From: Cyanophora paradoxa
Taxonomy: Eukaryota; Glaucocystophyceae; Cyanophorales; Cyanophoraceae
Length of the DNA stretch: 64,000 bases
Assembly: GCA_004431415.1 (NCBI GenBank)
Contig: QPMI01000201.1
Location: forward strand, 1 to 64,000
Direction of reading: 5' to 3'
Shown here: positions 1 through 9,487 of the stretch, one piece after another
Numbering within the stretch: position 1 is the stretch's first letter
Layout of the letters: each line of letters begins with the position of its first letter
The notes under the pieces: generated by a model
Databases searched by the model: none
What the model was told of the DNA's origin: nothing
Seen by the model: the letters and a program-made list of their open reading frames with translations, nothing else
Made by a program: the position numbers and the translations under genes

Positions 1-164
1 CGCTGCGGGCGACAGTTGCGCACACTCGCTTGTTGGCAGTGAGGTCGCCCTAGATCGGCGCTGTACGGCGCTATGGGCGCTAGGGGCGCCAAGGCGTTAA
101 TGGCGCTAGAGCGCTCCTGGAGTCCTGCTGGAGGTTGGTGCTGCGACACGGGTACGTCATTGTA

Positions 165-2415
165 ATGGCGGTTCGCCGGCTAGCGCAGCTGGCGCTGCGC
201 CGCGACGCGCACAGGCTAGCGCGCGCTGCAGCAAAGCCGCATCCAGTACCAGCAAAGCCGCGACCCCCGCCGGTCGTGCTGGCCCATCCCGAGCTGGATC
301 GGGTTGCCGGCGTCCTGAGCGGCTTCCTTCCAGCGATTCCCGTCAGGTCGGACTACGTTGAGATCCTCAGGGAGCCGAAGGACTTCCTCTCCTGCCTCCA
401 GGTCCGGACGGGGAACGCGCGGCCGCGCGCGACGGTCTCGAGCGGAGCGCAGGCCGGGATCGAGCGTGCGCGGCGACGTATCGTGCTCGCAACGCTTTAC
501 CTGGGCAATGGAGAGCTGGAGCGAGACCTGGTGAGCCTGCGCCCGCCGCGCGGGGCGGGCTCGAGCACCCTCGGGCGCGCGCGCGAACAGCAGCGCAGGT
601 CCGACGACTCACGGAGGCGTGCAACCGGAACCCGGCGCTGCGCGTGACGATCCTTATGGACTGCCTGCGGGCAACGCGCACGTCGAGTCGGGATGCGCAT
701 GATTCGAGCGTGCACGTCCTGAGCCCCCTCATCGACGCGCACCCGAGCCGAGTGCACGTGCGCCGCGCCGCGCCGCCCGCCCCCAGCCAGGCGCTGGGGC
801 GAGGTATGATGCGCGGGGCGCTGTGGCAGGTGGCGCTGTTCCACACGCCGCAGCTGCGGGGCCTGCTGAAGCGGGTGCTCCCGCAGCGCCTCAACGAGAC
901 GGTCGGCGTGCAGCACATCAAGGCCTACGCCTTCGACGACGACATCGTCCTCAGCGGGCACGCCCCGCCGGCCGCCGCCGCTTCCGCCGGCTGACGCGGG
1001 GCGGGGCAGGGCGAACTTGAGCGGGCAGTACTTCACGCAGCGGCAGGACCGGAACGTGCTGCTGCGGGAGGCGCCGGCGCTGGCGGACTTCTACCACGAG
1101 CTCGTCGACACCGTCGCTGGCCTCTCCTTCGCCGCCACGCCGGCCGCCGCCGCCGCCGCCGCGCCCCTGCGCATGGCCGACGCGGCGGCGCCCGACCCGA
1201 GCGACGCCGCGCAGCGCGCGCTTCAAGGACCTCCTCCGCCTCCGCCTCTCCGACCTCTTCAGCCCCGCGCCACCCCCACGCCACACCCACCTCCGCGACA
1301 CCTGTCCGCACCCCCCCCCCCCGCACTCCGCCACTCTCCCACGCCTCTCCTCGCTGACGGCGTGCAGAGTCTTTCCGACGGTGCAGCTGGGCCCATGCGA
1401 CCTGCGACTCGACCAGCGCGCCACGTGCGAGCTCCTGCTCCGCGCCGCCTCCCTTGTGCGCGGCCGCCGCCCTCGCCCTCGGCTCCCGCGCCAAACCCCA
1501 CGGGACGCCTTCTCCGGCAGGGCGGCTCGGAGGCGCTGCTCTCTTCGGGATACTTCAACTTCACGCGCGAGTACGCGGACGCAATCCTTCAGGCGCCCCC
1601 GCCCGCCCGCCCCACCGCCTGACGCCGCACTGAGGCCGCCGGCAGGGCGCGGCCGCCCCCCGGGCACCGCCTCGCTCCGCATCGTCACCGCCTCGCCCCG
1701 TGTGCGGCCGAACCCGTCAACCCCACGACCCCCCCCCCCCCCCCCCTCACCCCCCTCCCCCCCCCCCCTCCCCCCCCTGCTGATCGCCGGCCGGTGGCAG
1801 GCGAACGGCTTCTACGGGGCACGGGGCATGTCCGGGCTCATCCCCCCCGCCTACACGTACCTCGAGCGCCAGTTCTACGAGCGCATCAAAGCCGTGCGTC
1901 CAGCCCTGCGCCGCCGTCGCGCCCCAGCGGAGATGCGGCAGATGGGCCTGCGGGAGCGCGTCTCCATCCTGGAGTACTCGCGGGCGGGCTGGACCTACCA
2001 CGCCAAGGGGCTCTGGTGGAGCCCCGCCGCCCCGGGCGGGCGCCCCGGTCCCTGCGGGGCCACCATGGTCGGGAGCCCCAACTTTGGTGCCCGCGGGGCG
2101 GCGTGGGCGAGCCGAGGCGAGGGCTGCGAGGTGACGGGGTCGGGGGCGGGCGGCGGGGGACAGGGAGCCGGTCGGTGGAGCGGGACCTGGAGAGCCAGGT
2201 GGTGCTTTTGACGCGCGGGGAAGCCCTTCAGGAGGCCCTCGCGCAGGCCCGCCCCCGCCCCGCCCCGCCCCCTCGCCCCTTGACCTTCTCCGCAGGAGCG
2301 GGAGGGGCTCCTGGAGCACTGCGAGGCGGTGACAGGGGAGACCTTTCGGCGCCCCGAGCGGCGCCTCAGCCTCGTCAACCGCGTCGCCACCCGCGTCGCC
2401 CGCGGCTTCCTCTGA
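165..2415 (+). CDS. PGS1: Mitochondrial CDP-diacylglycerol--glycerol-3-phosphate 3-phosphatidyltransferase
   Basis: Makes phosphatidylglycerophosphate from CDP-diacylglycerol and glycerol-3-phosphate, the committed step to cardiolipin in mitochondria. Eukaryotic PGS1 belongs to the phospholipase D superfamily, and both HKD-type motifs are visible: HIKAYAFDDD near 915-945 and HAKGLWW near 2000. Other family blocks are TLYLGNGELE, GLLKRVLPQRLNETVG, SSGYFNFT, ANGFYGARG, MVGSPNFG and VERDLESQV. The first ATG of the frame (165) starts an Arg/Ala-rich, nearly acid-free stretch typical of a mitochondrial presequence. Introns resolved by frame: 402-452, 531-598, 758-829, 958-1009, 1456-1520, 1702-1800, 1894-1941, 2093-2163 and 2247-2295. 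Those at 958, 2093 and 2247 begin with GC. Joins around 1225-1367 and 1593-1650 are not clean and may hold a homopolymer error. It is convergent with the LCIB-like gene. Family assignment is firm. Confidence 0.92.
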
Positions 2416-3025
2416 GCCCCGCGCCCCCGCCAGCCTTCCTCCGCCCCTCCCAATCACCTCCAGCCCTACAACTTGGCAATCGCCGACTCGGCAGCCACTG
2501 CAGCTGGCCCGCCAGATGCCGGCCGCGGACCGGACGCCCCGCTGCATGACTTGCAATTGAATTGCAAGCAGGCAGCCTGGCACTGGTCGTCTCAGCTAGA
2601 GCCAGCCCAGGTTCAGCGTTAGCTCAATCGAGCTTGCCAGGCAATCGCCCACTGGGCGCCGTGACGACTACTGTGGAACACAGCTTCTGACCCACACGGA
2701 GCCGTTGCAGCCCGGCCCCACCGCGCCCTGCTCTTCCGGCGGCGTGTCGAGTGGGATCTGCTCCCGACGTCGACCATGCGTCGACACGACTTTCAAAAAA
2801 AAAATCACATATTGACATAATACACACAGTTTGAATCTGACCATGACGGTCTGTTATGTCATTGCGAAGGGAAAGCTACCTAAGCGGGAGGGAAGACGGC
2901 AGGGTCGCGTGATGCATGCGGCCTGCATGCCTAGTATCGTACACGGGCGCCGGGCCTCCACCCTGGCTCGCGGGGCGGACAAAATCGGTATCCGAGGGGA
3001 TGGGGCGTCACAGGGGCCGGCGTGG
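2416..3025. other. Intergenic, between convergent 3' ends
   Basis: This lies between the PGS1 stop and the LCIB-like stop, so it should hold both 3' UTRs. An A-rich stretch sits near 2792-2820. No gene or repeat was recognised. Confidence 0.5.
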
Positions 3026-5163
3026 CTAGTTCCTCCGGGGCACCATCTGGCCGGTCGTCCAGTCACGCACGTATTCGACGTTCTGCGAAGACTCTGCGTG
3101 CGGCCTCTCACGGTCAGCACGCGCGCGTGCGCCGGGCGGGGCACTCGCGGGCTTGGGGGCGCACGGCCGTTGCCGCTGTACGAGTAGGGGGCCGGGGTCG
3201 GGGCCGGCGAGGGGGCCGGCGAGTAGTAGTCCGGGGGCGGGGAGTAGGCGCCGCCGGGGCCGCGGTACTCGGGCTGCACGGGCTCGCCGAACTGGGTGAG
3301 GGGGCGGCCGCCGGCGGGGACGGCGGTCTTCTTCTTGCCGGAGGAGGAGCGGGGCTTGGAGACGCGGGCGGCGGTCTTCTTCTTGACGACGCGGACGGGC
3401 TCGTCCTCGACGACGTCGGCGGCGGCGGCCTTGAGGGCCATCGAGGCCGCCTCGAACGCCTGCGCCGCCGCCTCGAGCGCCTTGGACATGCCCTCCCCCG
3501 GCAGCGTCTCGTTCGCCGCGTCCGCCCGCGTCACGCGGTACGGCGTGAAGTCCACCTCCACCTCGTGCCGCACGCCGTGCACGATCGCGTACATCTTCGA
3601 CCTGCGCCCGCCCCGTGCGTCGGCCCCGGCGCTGCCCGGCGCCCGGGACCAGAACGATCAGGGGGCGAGCGCACGGCCAGATGTAGTTGGTGCCATCGGG
3701 CCCGTGGATCTGGATGCCGGTGACGACGGCGTAGTGGCAGCGCCGGTTGTAGACGACCTCGGGGACCACGCGGTCGAGCGTCTCCTCCGCCAGCCGCAGC
3801 GCAGTGTCCGTCACCTCCACCAGGGTCGGGTGGTACTGCGCGCGGCGTCGGCCACATGGGGCGGCGGGGCAGCGGCGCAAAGGGCGCACGCCGGGGGGCA
3901 TGATGTCGAAGAACTGCTGCATGAGGTTGGACATCTCGAGGTCGCCCTCGTCCAGCTCCGGGCGGGTGCGCAGCTTGCCGGCCGCGAACGCCTCCTCGAG
4001 GCCGATCAGCGCTCCGCACGCGTGCGACTTCTCGCGCCGCCCGACACGCGCCACCGAGCCCACGCGCCCGCGGTAGTCGATGGCGATGTGAGGGAACGAC
4101 ATGAACACGTAACGCTCGAAGCCGTCCATCTGCCGGGCGCCCGCGGGTCGGCACTACGAGATGCACGCGCTTCCTGGGCGGCCGCGCACCATGGGGGCGT
4201 GCGACACGGCGGCTTTCACGGCGGTGCGACCCGAGCTCATGATGCCGGCGAGCGACGTGAGCACGAACTTGCCGTCGTACTCGTCACGGCACCACAGATC
4301 CTCAGTCTCGATGGCGAGCGGCCGGCAGATTTCGTCACGGCACATGGTCTGTAACGTTCATTAGCGGGATCCAGCAGCGTTCCAAGGCGCCGGCGCCCCG
4401 ACGCCTGTGTAGCTGCCTTGGCGCACCACGCAGGGCAGAGTGTTCTGCGCGGGGCTACTCATCAGCGCGAGTTTGAACGGAACACGATAATGCTGCGCAC
4501 GATCTTCGAGAAGCCGAGCTTCAAGAGCGCCTGTGCGCGCGACAGCGTCAGCGAAGAGACAGCCATAGTGGGCGAATTTGCCGCCGCCACGGGACACCTT
4601 CTGGGTCTGGCGGAGGAAGTCCTTCGACGGAACGGCCTCCGGATACAGCTCGTTGATGACCTGCGTGAACGCCGGGTGCGGGTCCTACACCGACCCAAAC
4701 CGGTAAGAACCGACGCGGGCCCGCGAGCGCACGTTTGAGGCTTCCGCCGCGCGCAGCAGAGCGTGCGAACCTCGGGATCATAATCGCGCGTGATATCAGC
4801 GGGCGTGTGGAAGTCCCGGGAGCGGGAGATCTTGCCGCGCTGCTCGACTGCGCGACGTTCATAATTGGTTAGTTCGACGAACGGTCCCGCGGTAAGCGCC
4901 TGAACCAGCGCGATCTAAAGCCGCGAAAGCTGTTCGAAGCAAGCACCGCTGATGGCCTCGACGGTAAAGGTGCGCGGCTCGGCGCCTGGAGTCGACGCGA
5001 ACCGGGCGGCGGTCTGAATCTGGGCGCCGAACACGCTCTTGCGGCCGATCCGGGCGCTCGCCGGGCAGACAGCCGGGCTGCTGGATGCACGCTGAGAGGT
5101 CGCGCGCAAGTCGGACGGGCCGGCGCGCGCCACCGCGGGGGCGGCTGTGATGAAAGCCTCCAT
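3026..5163 (-). CDS. LCIB/LCIC-like (theta-type carbonic anhydrase fold) protein
   Basis: LCIB-family proteins act in algal CO2-concentrating mechanisms, and several are zinc theta-carbonic anhydrases. The family landmarks appear in order. TMCRDEICRPL near 4320-4350 would supply the first Cys ligand and following Asp. AAVSHAPM near 4200 would supply His. KSHACGALIG near 4015 would supply the second Cys. LTSLAGIMSSGRTAV precedes the His as in the family. The start at 5163 gives an Ala/Ser/Arg-rich targeting-like leader. Introns are inferred between RDYDPE and DPHPAFTQV, after FLRQTQK, before TMCRDE, and at four later sites. The join near 4900-4930 is unresolved because an in-frame TAG must be spliced out. 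The C-terminus adds a Lys/Ser/Pro-rich tail of about 90 residues ending in VEYVRDWTTGQMVPRRN. Whether it is catalytic is inference. Confidence 0.72.
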
Positions 5164-5227
5164 GAGCGCTGGAGACGAGAGCCTAGAAAGAGAGGCTGCT
5201 GGGACCAACGCCTGCTGCCACTCGCCT

Positions 5228-5490
5228 GAGTACTGGTGCGCGCGTCGAAGGGGGGAGGGTGCAGTCCAAGTCGAATTTGCCAATTATGCGTGCCAGGTGA
5301 GCCCTCTACCCCCGAGGCTTCGGGCGGGTACGTGTGCGAGCGATGCAGAGAGTCCCGCACACGCGACGCGGCGAGGGGCGGAAGCTCGCGCACGACCGAG
5401 CGAGAGTGGCCGGACGAGGGGCCCGGCCCGCCCGGCCCGCGGTTATTTCGGGCGCCGAGTTCACACGACTGGATTGAAGTCATATGAGGG
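5228..5490. repeat. Dispersed intergenic repeat, copy 1
   Basis: About 250 bp that recurs at 7598-7875. Shared blocks include GCAGTCCAAGTCGAA, CAATTATGCGTGCCA, CTACCCCCGAGGCTTCG, CGGGTACGTGTGCGAGCGA, GAGAGTCCCGCACA, GCGAGAGTGGCCGGACGAGG and GGTTATTTCGGGCGCCGAGT. Small indels separate the copies. It sits between the divergent starts of the LCIB-like gene and the next gene, so it may be a shared promoter segment or a mobile-element remnant. No terminal repeats or target duplication were identified. Confidence 0.75.
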
Positions 5491-5593
5491 AAGTCAAGCG
5501 CAGGCGGCAACTTCCACCAAAGCCAGCTATCCTAAGCAGCAGAACAACATCAGAACCAACCACCGCCCGCTTACACTTCACCAGCCTAACAAG

Positions 5594-7287
5594 ATGGCAA
5601 CGACAACAACAGGCCGTAGCATAGCGCAGCGTACGACAACTCGCCGCAACGCGATGTCGTCCCAGAACTCGTCTTCTTCCTCGCGGACTCGAGGGCAACA
5701 ACAGTCGCGTCATCGCGGTGCCGGCATGCGCAGCTCCAGAACCACCGGCGCTGCCGGCAAGGCCGCAGCTGTCGTCTGCGGCGGGGAAAACTCCGCGTCT
5801 GGTGATCGGGGCGGAGACGCCCCCATCAGCGGCGGCCCAGCTCGCCACGGCCTATCCTGCAGCGGTAGTGAAGACCAGGACGGTGAGAGGGCCGGCATTC
5901 TCGGTTTCGGATGCGGTCGTATCTACGACTTCAACCCGCGCGCAGCACTCGAGCTCGTGCGTACCTTGTTTCTCTCCACATCGCTGCTCCCCGCATTTCT
6001 GAAGGCCGCGGCAGCGCGCGGGGGCGCCTGTCGCCTGAGCCCCGGAAGGGGCGGAGGGCGGGGGCGACGTCGATCGTGCTCTCGTCGGACGCGGCGATCC
6101 GGTCGAACGCTCGCTCCGAGTCCATGCTGCGGGCCGTCCTTGAGAACGGCGGCCCTGCAGGTCCGCCGCCCGGCCCGGACCGGCTGCCCGCACACAACTT
6201 GCCTCTGACTGAGCGCGCGATGCAGGGGCAGGGGCGAAGAGGGGTCTCTTCTACACGAACTGCTTCGAGCCGCTCCGGGCTGTACCGGTGCTCTCCACCT
6301 CGGCGCGCCGCGTGCTGACGACTGAAAACGCCGGCGGCTCCTCCGTGCGCCCCGCGCCGCGCGGCTCCCGGGGGAAAACAAGGCGGCTTGTGTCCTCGCT
6401 GACGACCTCGCCGGGGCAGGAGTTTTCGGAGGCGCTCTCCTTCGAGGTCCTGCACCGCGCCTACAACGCCAAGCTCGTCGCCACCGAGATGGAGATCGCC
6501 TACTACCCCCTCGGTGCCCCGCCCCCGGCCCCCCGTGCTGCCGCGCCGCGCCCTCGGGCCCGCGCTCACGACGTTCCGGTGCACGTGCACAGGCTCGAAG
6601 CGGACGGACTACGTCGTGGAGATCCTGGGCAGCACGCTCGGCGTCTCCGTCTCTCGCGCCATGGCCCACCGCGGCGTCGTGCGCCCCGCCGCTCGCCCCC
6701 TTGTCGTCGCCGGCGGGGCCGACGGGGGCCGGCGGGGCGTGCAGTTCACGCCGAGCGACGCGCGGGCGCTCCTCTGGAAGAAGCTCTCCGGCGTCCAAGC
6801 CTCCACCGCCAACGGTCCGCCCCGCCCCTCCCCGCCCCCCCTGCGCCACCCCTTGCGCTCGCCTCGAAGGAGGGGGCGCCAGTGCTGCCTCGGGGCCTCT
6901 TCACGCGGCAGCTACTGCACATTTGGGCCCCCACGCTGCGCGTCGCCCGCATCGTACGTCCCCGCCGCGGCGCGCCTCAAGACCGGCAGTGACGGCGGCG
7001 GCCGGCGGGGCGCAGCTGCGGCGCGTGTACTGCAAGGACTCCGCCCTGAACGCCGTCCGCGGCTCCACTGTCGTCCTTGTCACCGTCAGCGGTTCGCGCC
7101 CGCCCCCGCGCGCCCCCGTCTGCCCTTTGCGTTCGAGCCGCCATTCGCAGGTGCCTCGGCCTCCGCCGCGGCCGCCGCTGCGACCAAGGCCGACGTGGCC
7201 GCCTGGCGGGCAGCGCACTCCCAGCCCTCGCCCAAAGATCTCATCTTCTACCAGCACGCCAAAATCGGCCAGTGCTCCGTCATGTGA
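5594..7287 (+). CDS. Unrecognised conserved-looking protein
   Basis: I do not recognise the family. The best-supported part is the 3' half. Cleanly phased introns join EFSEALSFEVLHRAYNAK, VATEMEIAYYPLG, SKRTDYVVEILGSTLGVSVS, FTPSDARALLWKKLSGVQ, GLFTRQLLHIWAPTLRVARI, RRVYCKDSALNAVRGSTVV and a C-terminus ending in FYQHAKIGQCSVM. Splicing that keeps such non-biased sequence in one frame argues for a real gene. The N-terminal part (from 5594, Thr/Ser/Arg-rich) is low complexity and its exon joins are unresolved; 5594 is only the first plausible ATG. No signal peptide or membrane segment stands out in the well-supported part. Confidence 0.55.
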
Positions 7288-7597
7288 TTCCGCTAACGTT
7301 CGGTTGCGAATCCCTGCGGCCGCTTCTTTAGCTAAGAGCCCCTCGGAGCTGAATCGTACACGTTGCAATTGCACTCTGATATTGATGTGAACCGTTGTCC
7401 TTTTTATGCGTTTTGGCTTCAGCACGCTGACATGTACAGCAGCCCGCCAGGCTCGCAGATCATCGAGAGCCCAGAGTACTGGTGAGATCTAGAGGCTGTA
7501 CATGCATGTACATGTTGGGAACGTCGGACCAACTTGGCAACGTCTGCTGCCGCTCGCCCGACTCGGCGAGATATATAGTATACGTACTAGTATACGT

Positions 7598-7875
7598 ACG
7601 CGTACGCGCGTACTGGTACCGGCGCGCGTCGAGGGGCCCGGGGGGGAGGACCGGGTGCATGCGCAGTCCAAGTCGAACCAATTATGCGTGCCACGGTGAG
7701 CCCCCTACCCCCGAGGCTTCGCCTAGTCGAGCGGGTACGTGTGCGAGCGACGGAGAGAGTCCCGCACAACGCTCGCAAAAGGCCGAGCGAGAGTGGCCGG
7801 ACGAGGGACCTGGCACGCTCAGCCGGCGGTTATTTCGGGCGCCGAGTTCACATGGCCGGATTCAAGTCACATTGG
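7598..7875. repeat. Dispersed intergenic repeat, copy 2
   Basis: Second copy of the element at 5228-5490, in the same orientation. It has an extra insertion in the CTTCGCCTAGTCGAGCGGG part. It lies between the end of the 5594-7287 gene and the 3' end of the small minus-strand gene, so this copy is not next to a start codon. That makes a purely promoter role less likely. Confidence 0.72.
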
Positions 7876-7977
7876 CTCAAAAGAGGGGGCGGGGCGAGCA
7901 GCGAGGGTGCAGTGATGGACGAGACGGGGGCGCGGGGCGGGGCGAGCGGGCGCGGCGGCCTGCGGCGGGGCGTGGGC

Positions 7978-8511
7978 CTAGGCGAGGTCGGCGGGCTGCT
8001 CCTCGTCGAAGGCGGCGAGGACGTCGAGCAGGTCCGCCGAGGCCGCCGCCCACGCCTCGTCCAGCCCCGCGCACACCTCGAAGCCCTGCGCCCCGCCCGC
8101 CCCCTCAACCCCCACCACCCCGCCCCCCCCGCTTCGCGGCGCCGTGGCGGACCGTGGGGAGCTCGACAGAGCGCAGCCAGTCGACGCCTGCGCGAGCTCT
8201 TGTGAGAGGGATGGGGCGGGGCGGGCGGGCCTGGCGGGGGCGGAGGGCGGGCGCGCCGGAGCCGTTATCGTCGCTGTCGTCGTCGTCGGCAGAGTACTTG
8301 GGCCTCCAGACGCGCGGCGGCTTCTCCTGCGGCTTGGGCTTTCCCACGTCGCTCAGCGGCTTCCCCCTGGAGCCACCCCGCTCCCACGGGTTGCTCTCCC
8401 CCGAGTGCAGCGTCTCCACCGCCCACAACAAGCTGCGACGATTCGTGAGCCGCGAGTCGATTCAGCGAGCACTCTGTCTCGCGGCAGGGAAGATGGCACT
8501 GACTCCGACAT
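7978..8511 (-). CDS. Small hypothetical acidic protein
   Basis: Not recognised. A proposed first exon starts at 8511 (MSESVPSSLPRDRVLAE). A second holds LLWAVETLHSGESNPWERGG followed by a Lys/Pro-rich stretch and WRPKYSADDDDSDDN. The last exon gives FEVCAGLDEAWAAASADLL and ends FDEEQPADLA with a stop at 7978-7980. The acidic run after the WRPKY motif and the helical acidic tail suggest a small binding or adaptor protein, which is inference. Exon borders are tentative, and the ATG exon is supported only by being open and splice-compatible. Confidence 0.4.
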
Positions 8512-9487
8512 CGAAATGCTGCGCGGCAAAGGGCATCAGAAGCGCGGCAGCAGAGTTCTTCGCAGCTCGCTCACTATTGTTCCACCTCGCTCGCGCTCAT
8601 GCCATCAGGAACAGCGATGCGTATGCTCGAGGACTCGAACGTTACGTCGAGACCAGCTTCCGCTAAGGCCCTTGCCGCCCACAAGACGTCGCCGGACACT
8701 CTTTCCAGCTGGTATCCTTTTTCCCTGCACGGCCGGCCGTTAGCGGCAAGCATTAAGCGTGCGGCTCGTTATATATCGTTGCCAAGATGCGTTGAGCGTG
8801 CGGCCATCGCACCATGAGGGAGTGATTGAAAGTGCAGGCCCGGAGGTTGACGCAACCGGCTCCTCTTCCGGCGGCGAGCTACTACTAGCGCTACTCTCCG
8901 GATCTACCAGCGCAATGAGCCCCAAGTGGCCGTGAAGCACAACGAAAGCATACCTCGCGGAGTTGGTCGCCCTCGCTCCGTGGCCAGTTCCAACGATGTG
9001 AGCAATGTCGAGTCGCCGAGCGTTACAGACGTGGCGCTCCCGCTGAAGATGAACTGCCCGCAAAGTCAGCAAAGTCAGCCGCAGAGAAGATGGCAGGATC
9101 AGCCGCAGTAGGCTACCGCAATGTTTTCCTCCATCCGAGAGAGCGATCGAATGAACGCTATAACCGCCTGCGCAGCTGCAGAAGGCCAACGCCGCCGTTT
9201 ACGCCGGCACAAGGTGGGTACAGCGCAACTCGGTGTTGTCTGGCTTTGGAGCACCGGCCGGCAGCTCGGCGCGCTGAGCAGCGTATAAGCTTAAGTATAA
9301 GCAGCTGTAGCTCAAGTACTTCCTGGGCTTCAGGCTGGCGGTCCGGTCGGCAAGGCAGAGGCGCGGGCGTGCGGCCGCTAGCTAGGCAGGCGCCTTTCAA
9401 CCCCGATAGAGACATAAGGCCGCAATAGAGTCATCAGGCCGCTACCTGGTGCGTCCCGGCGCCGGAGCGGCCAGCGGATCGCGGGAC
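8512..9487. other. Unassigned region upstream of the CNG gene
   Basis: No complete gene could be built. On the plus strand about 8890-9108 stays open and is not strongly biased (it includes VAVKHNESIPRGVGRPRS and SNVESPSVTDVALPLKMNCP), so it may be a 5' exon of the CNG gene or of an undetected gene. The rest holds nothing I can identify. Confidence 0.3.

Noticed and set aside
951-1688. Minus-strand open frame of about 245 codons opposite PGS1
   Set aside because: It is a shadow of GC-rich PGS1 exons and introns; the plus strand has clear PLD-family motifs.
2692-2820. Short open frame near the A-rich stretch as a small gene
   Set aside because: No supporting composition, splice structure or homology. 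It lies where two 3' UTRs are expected.
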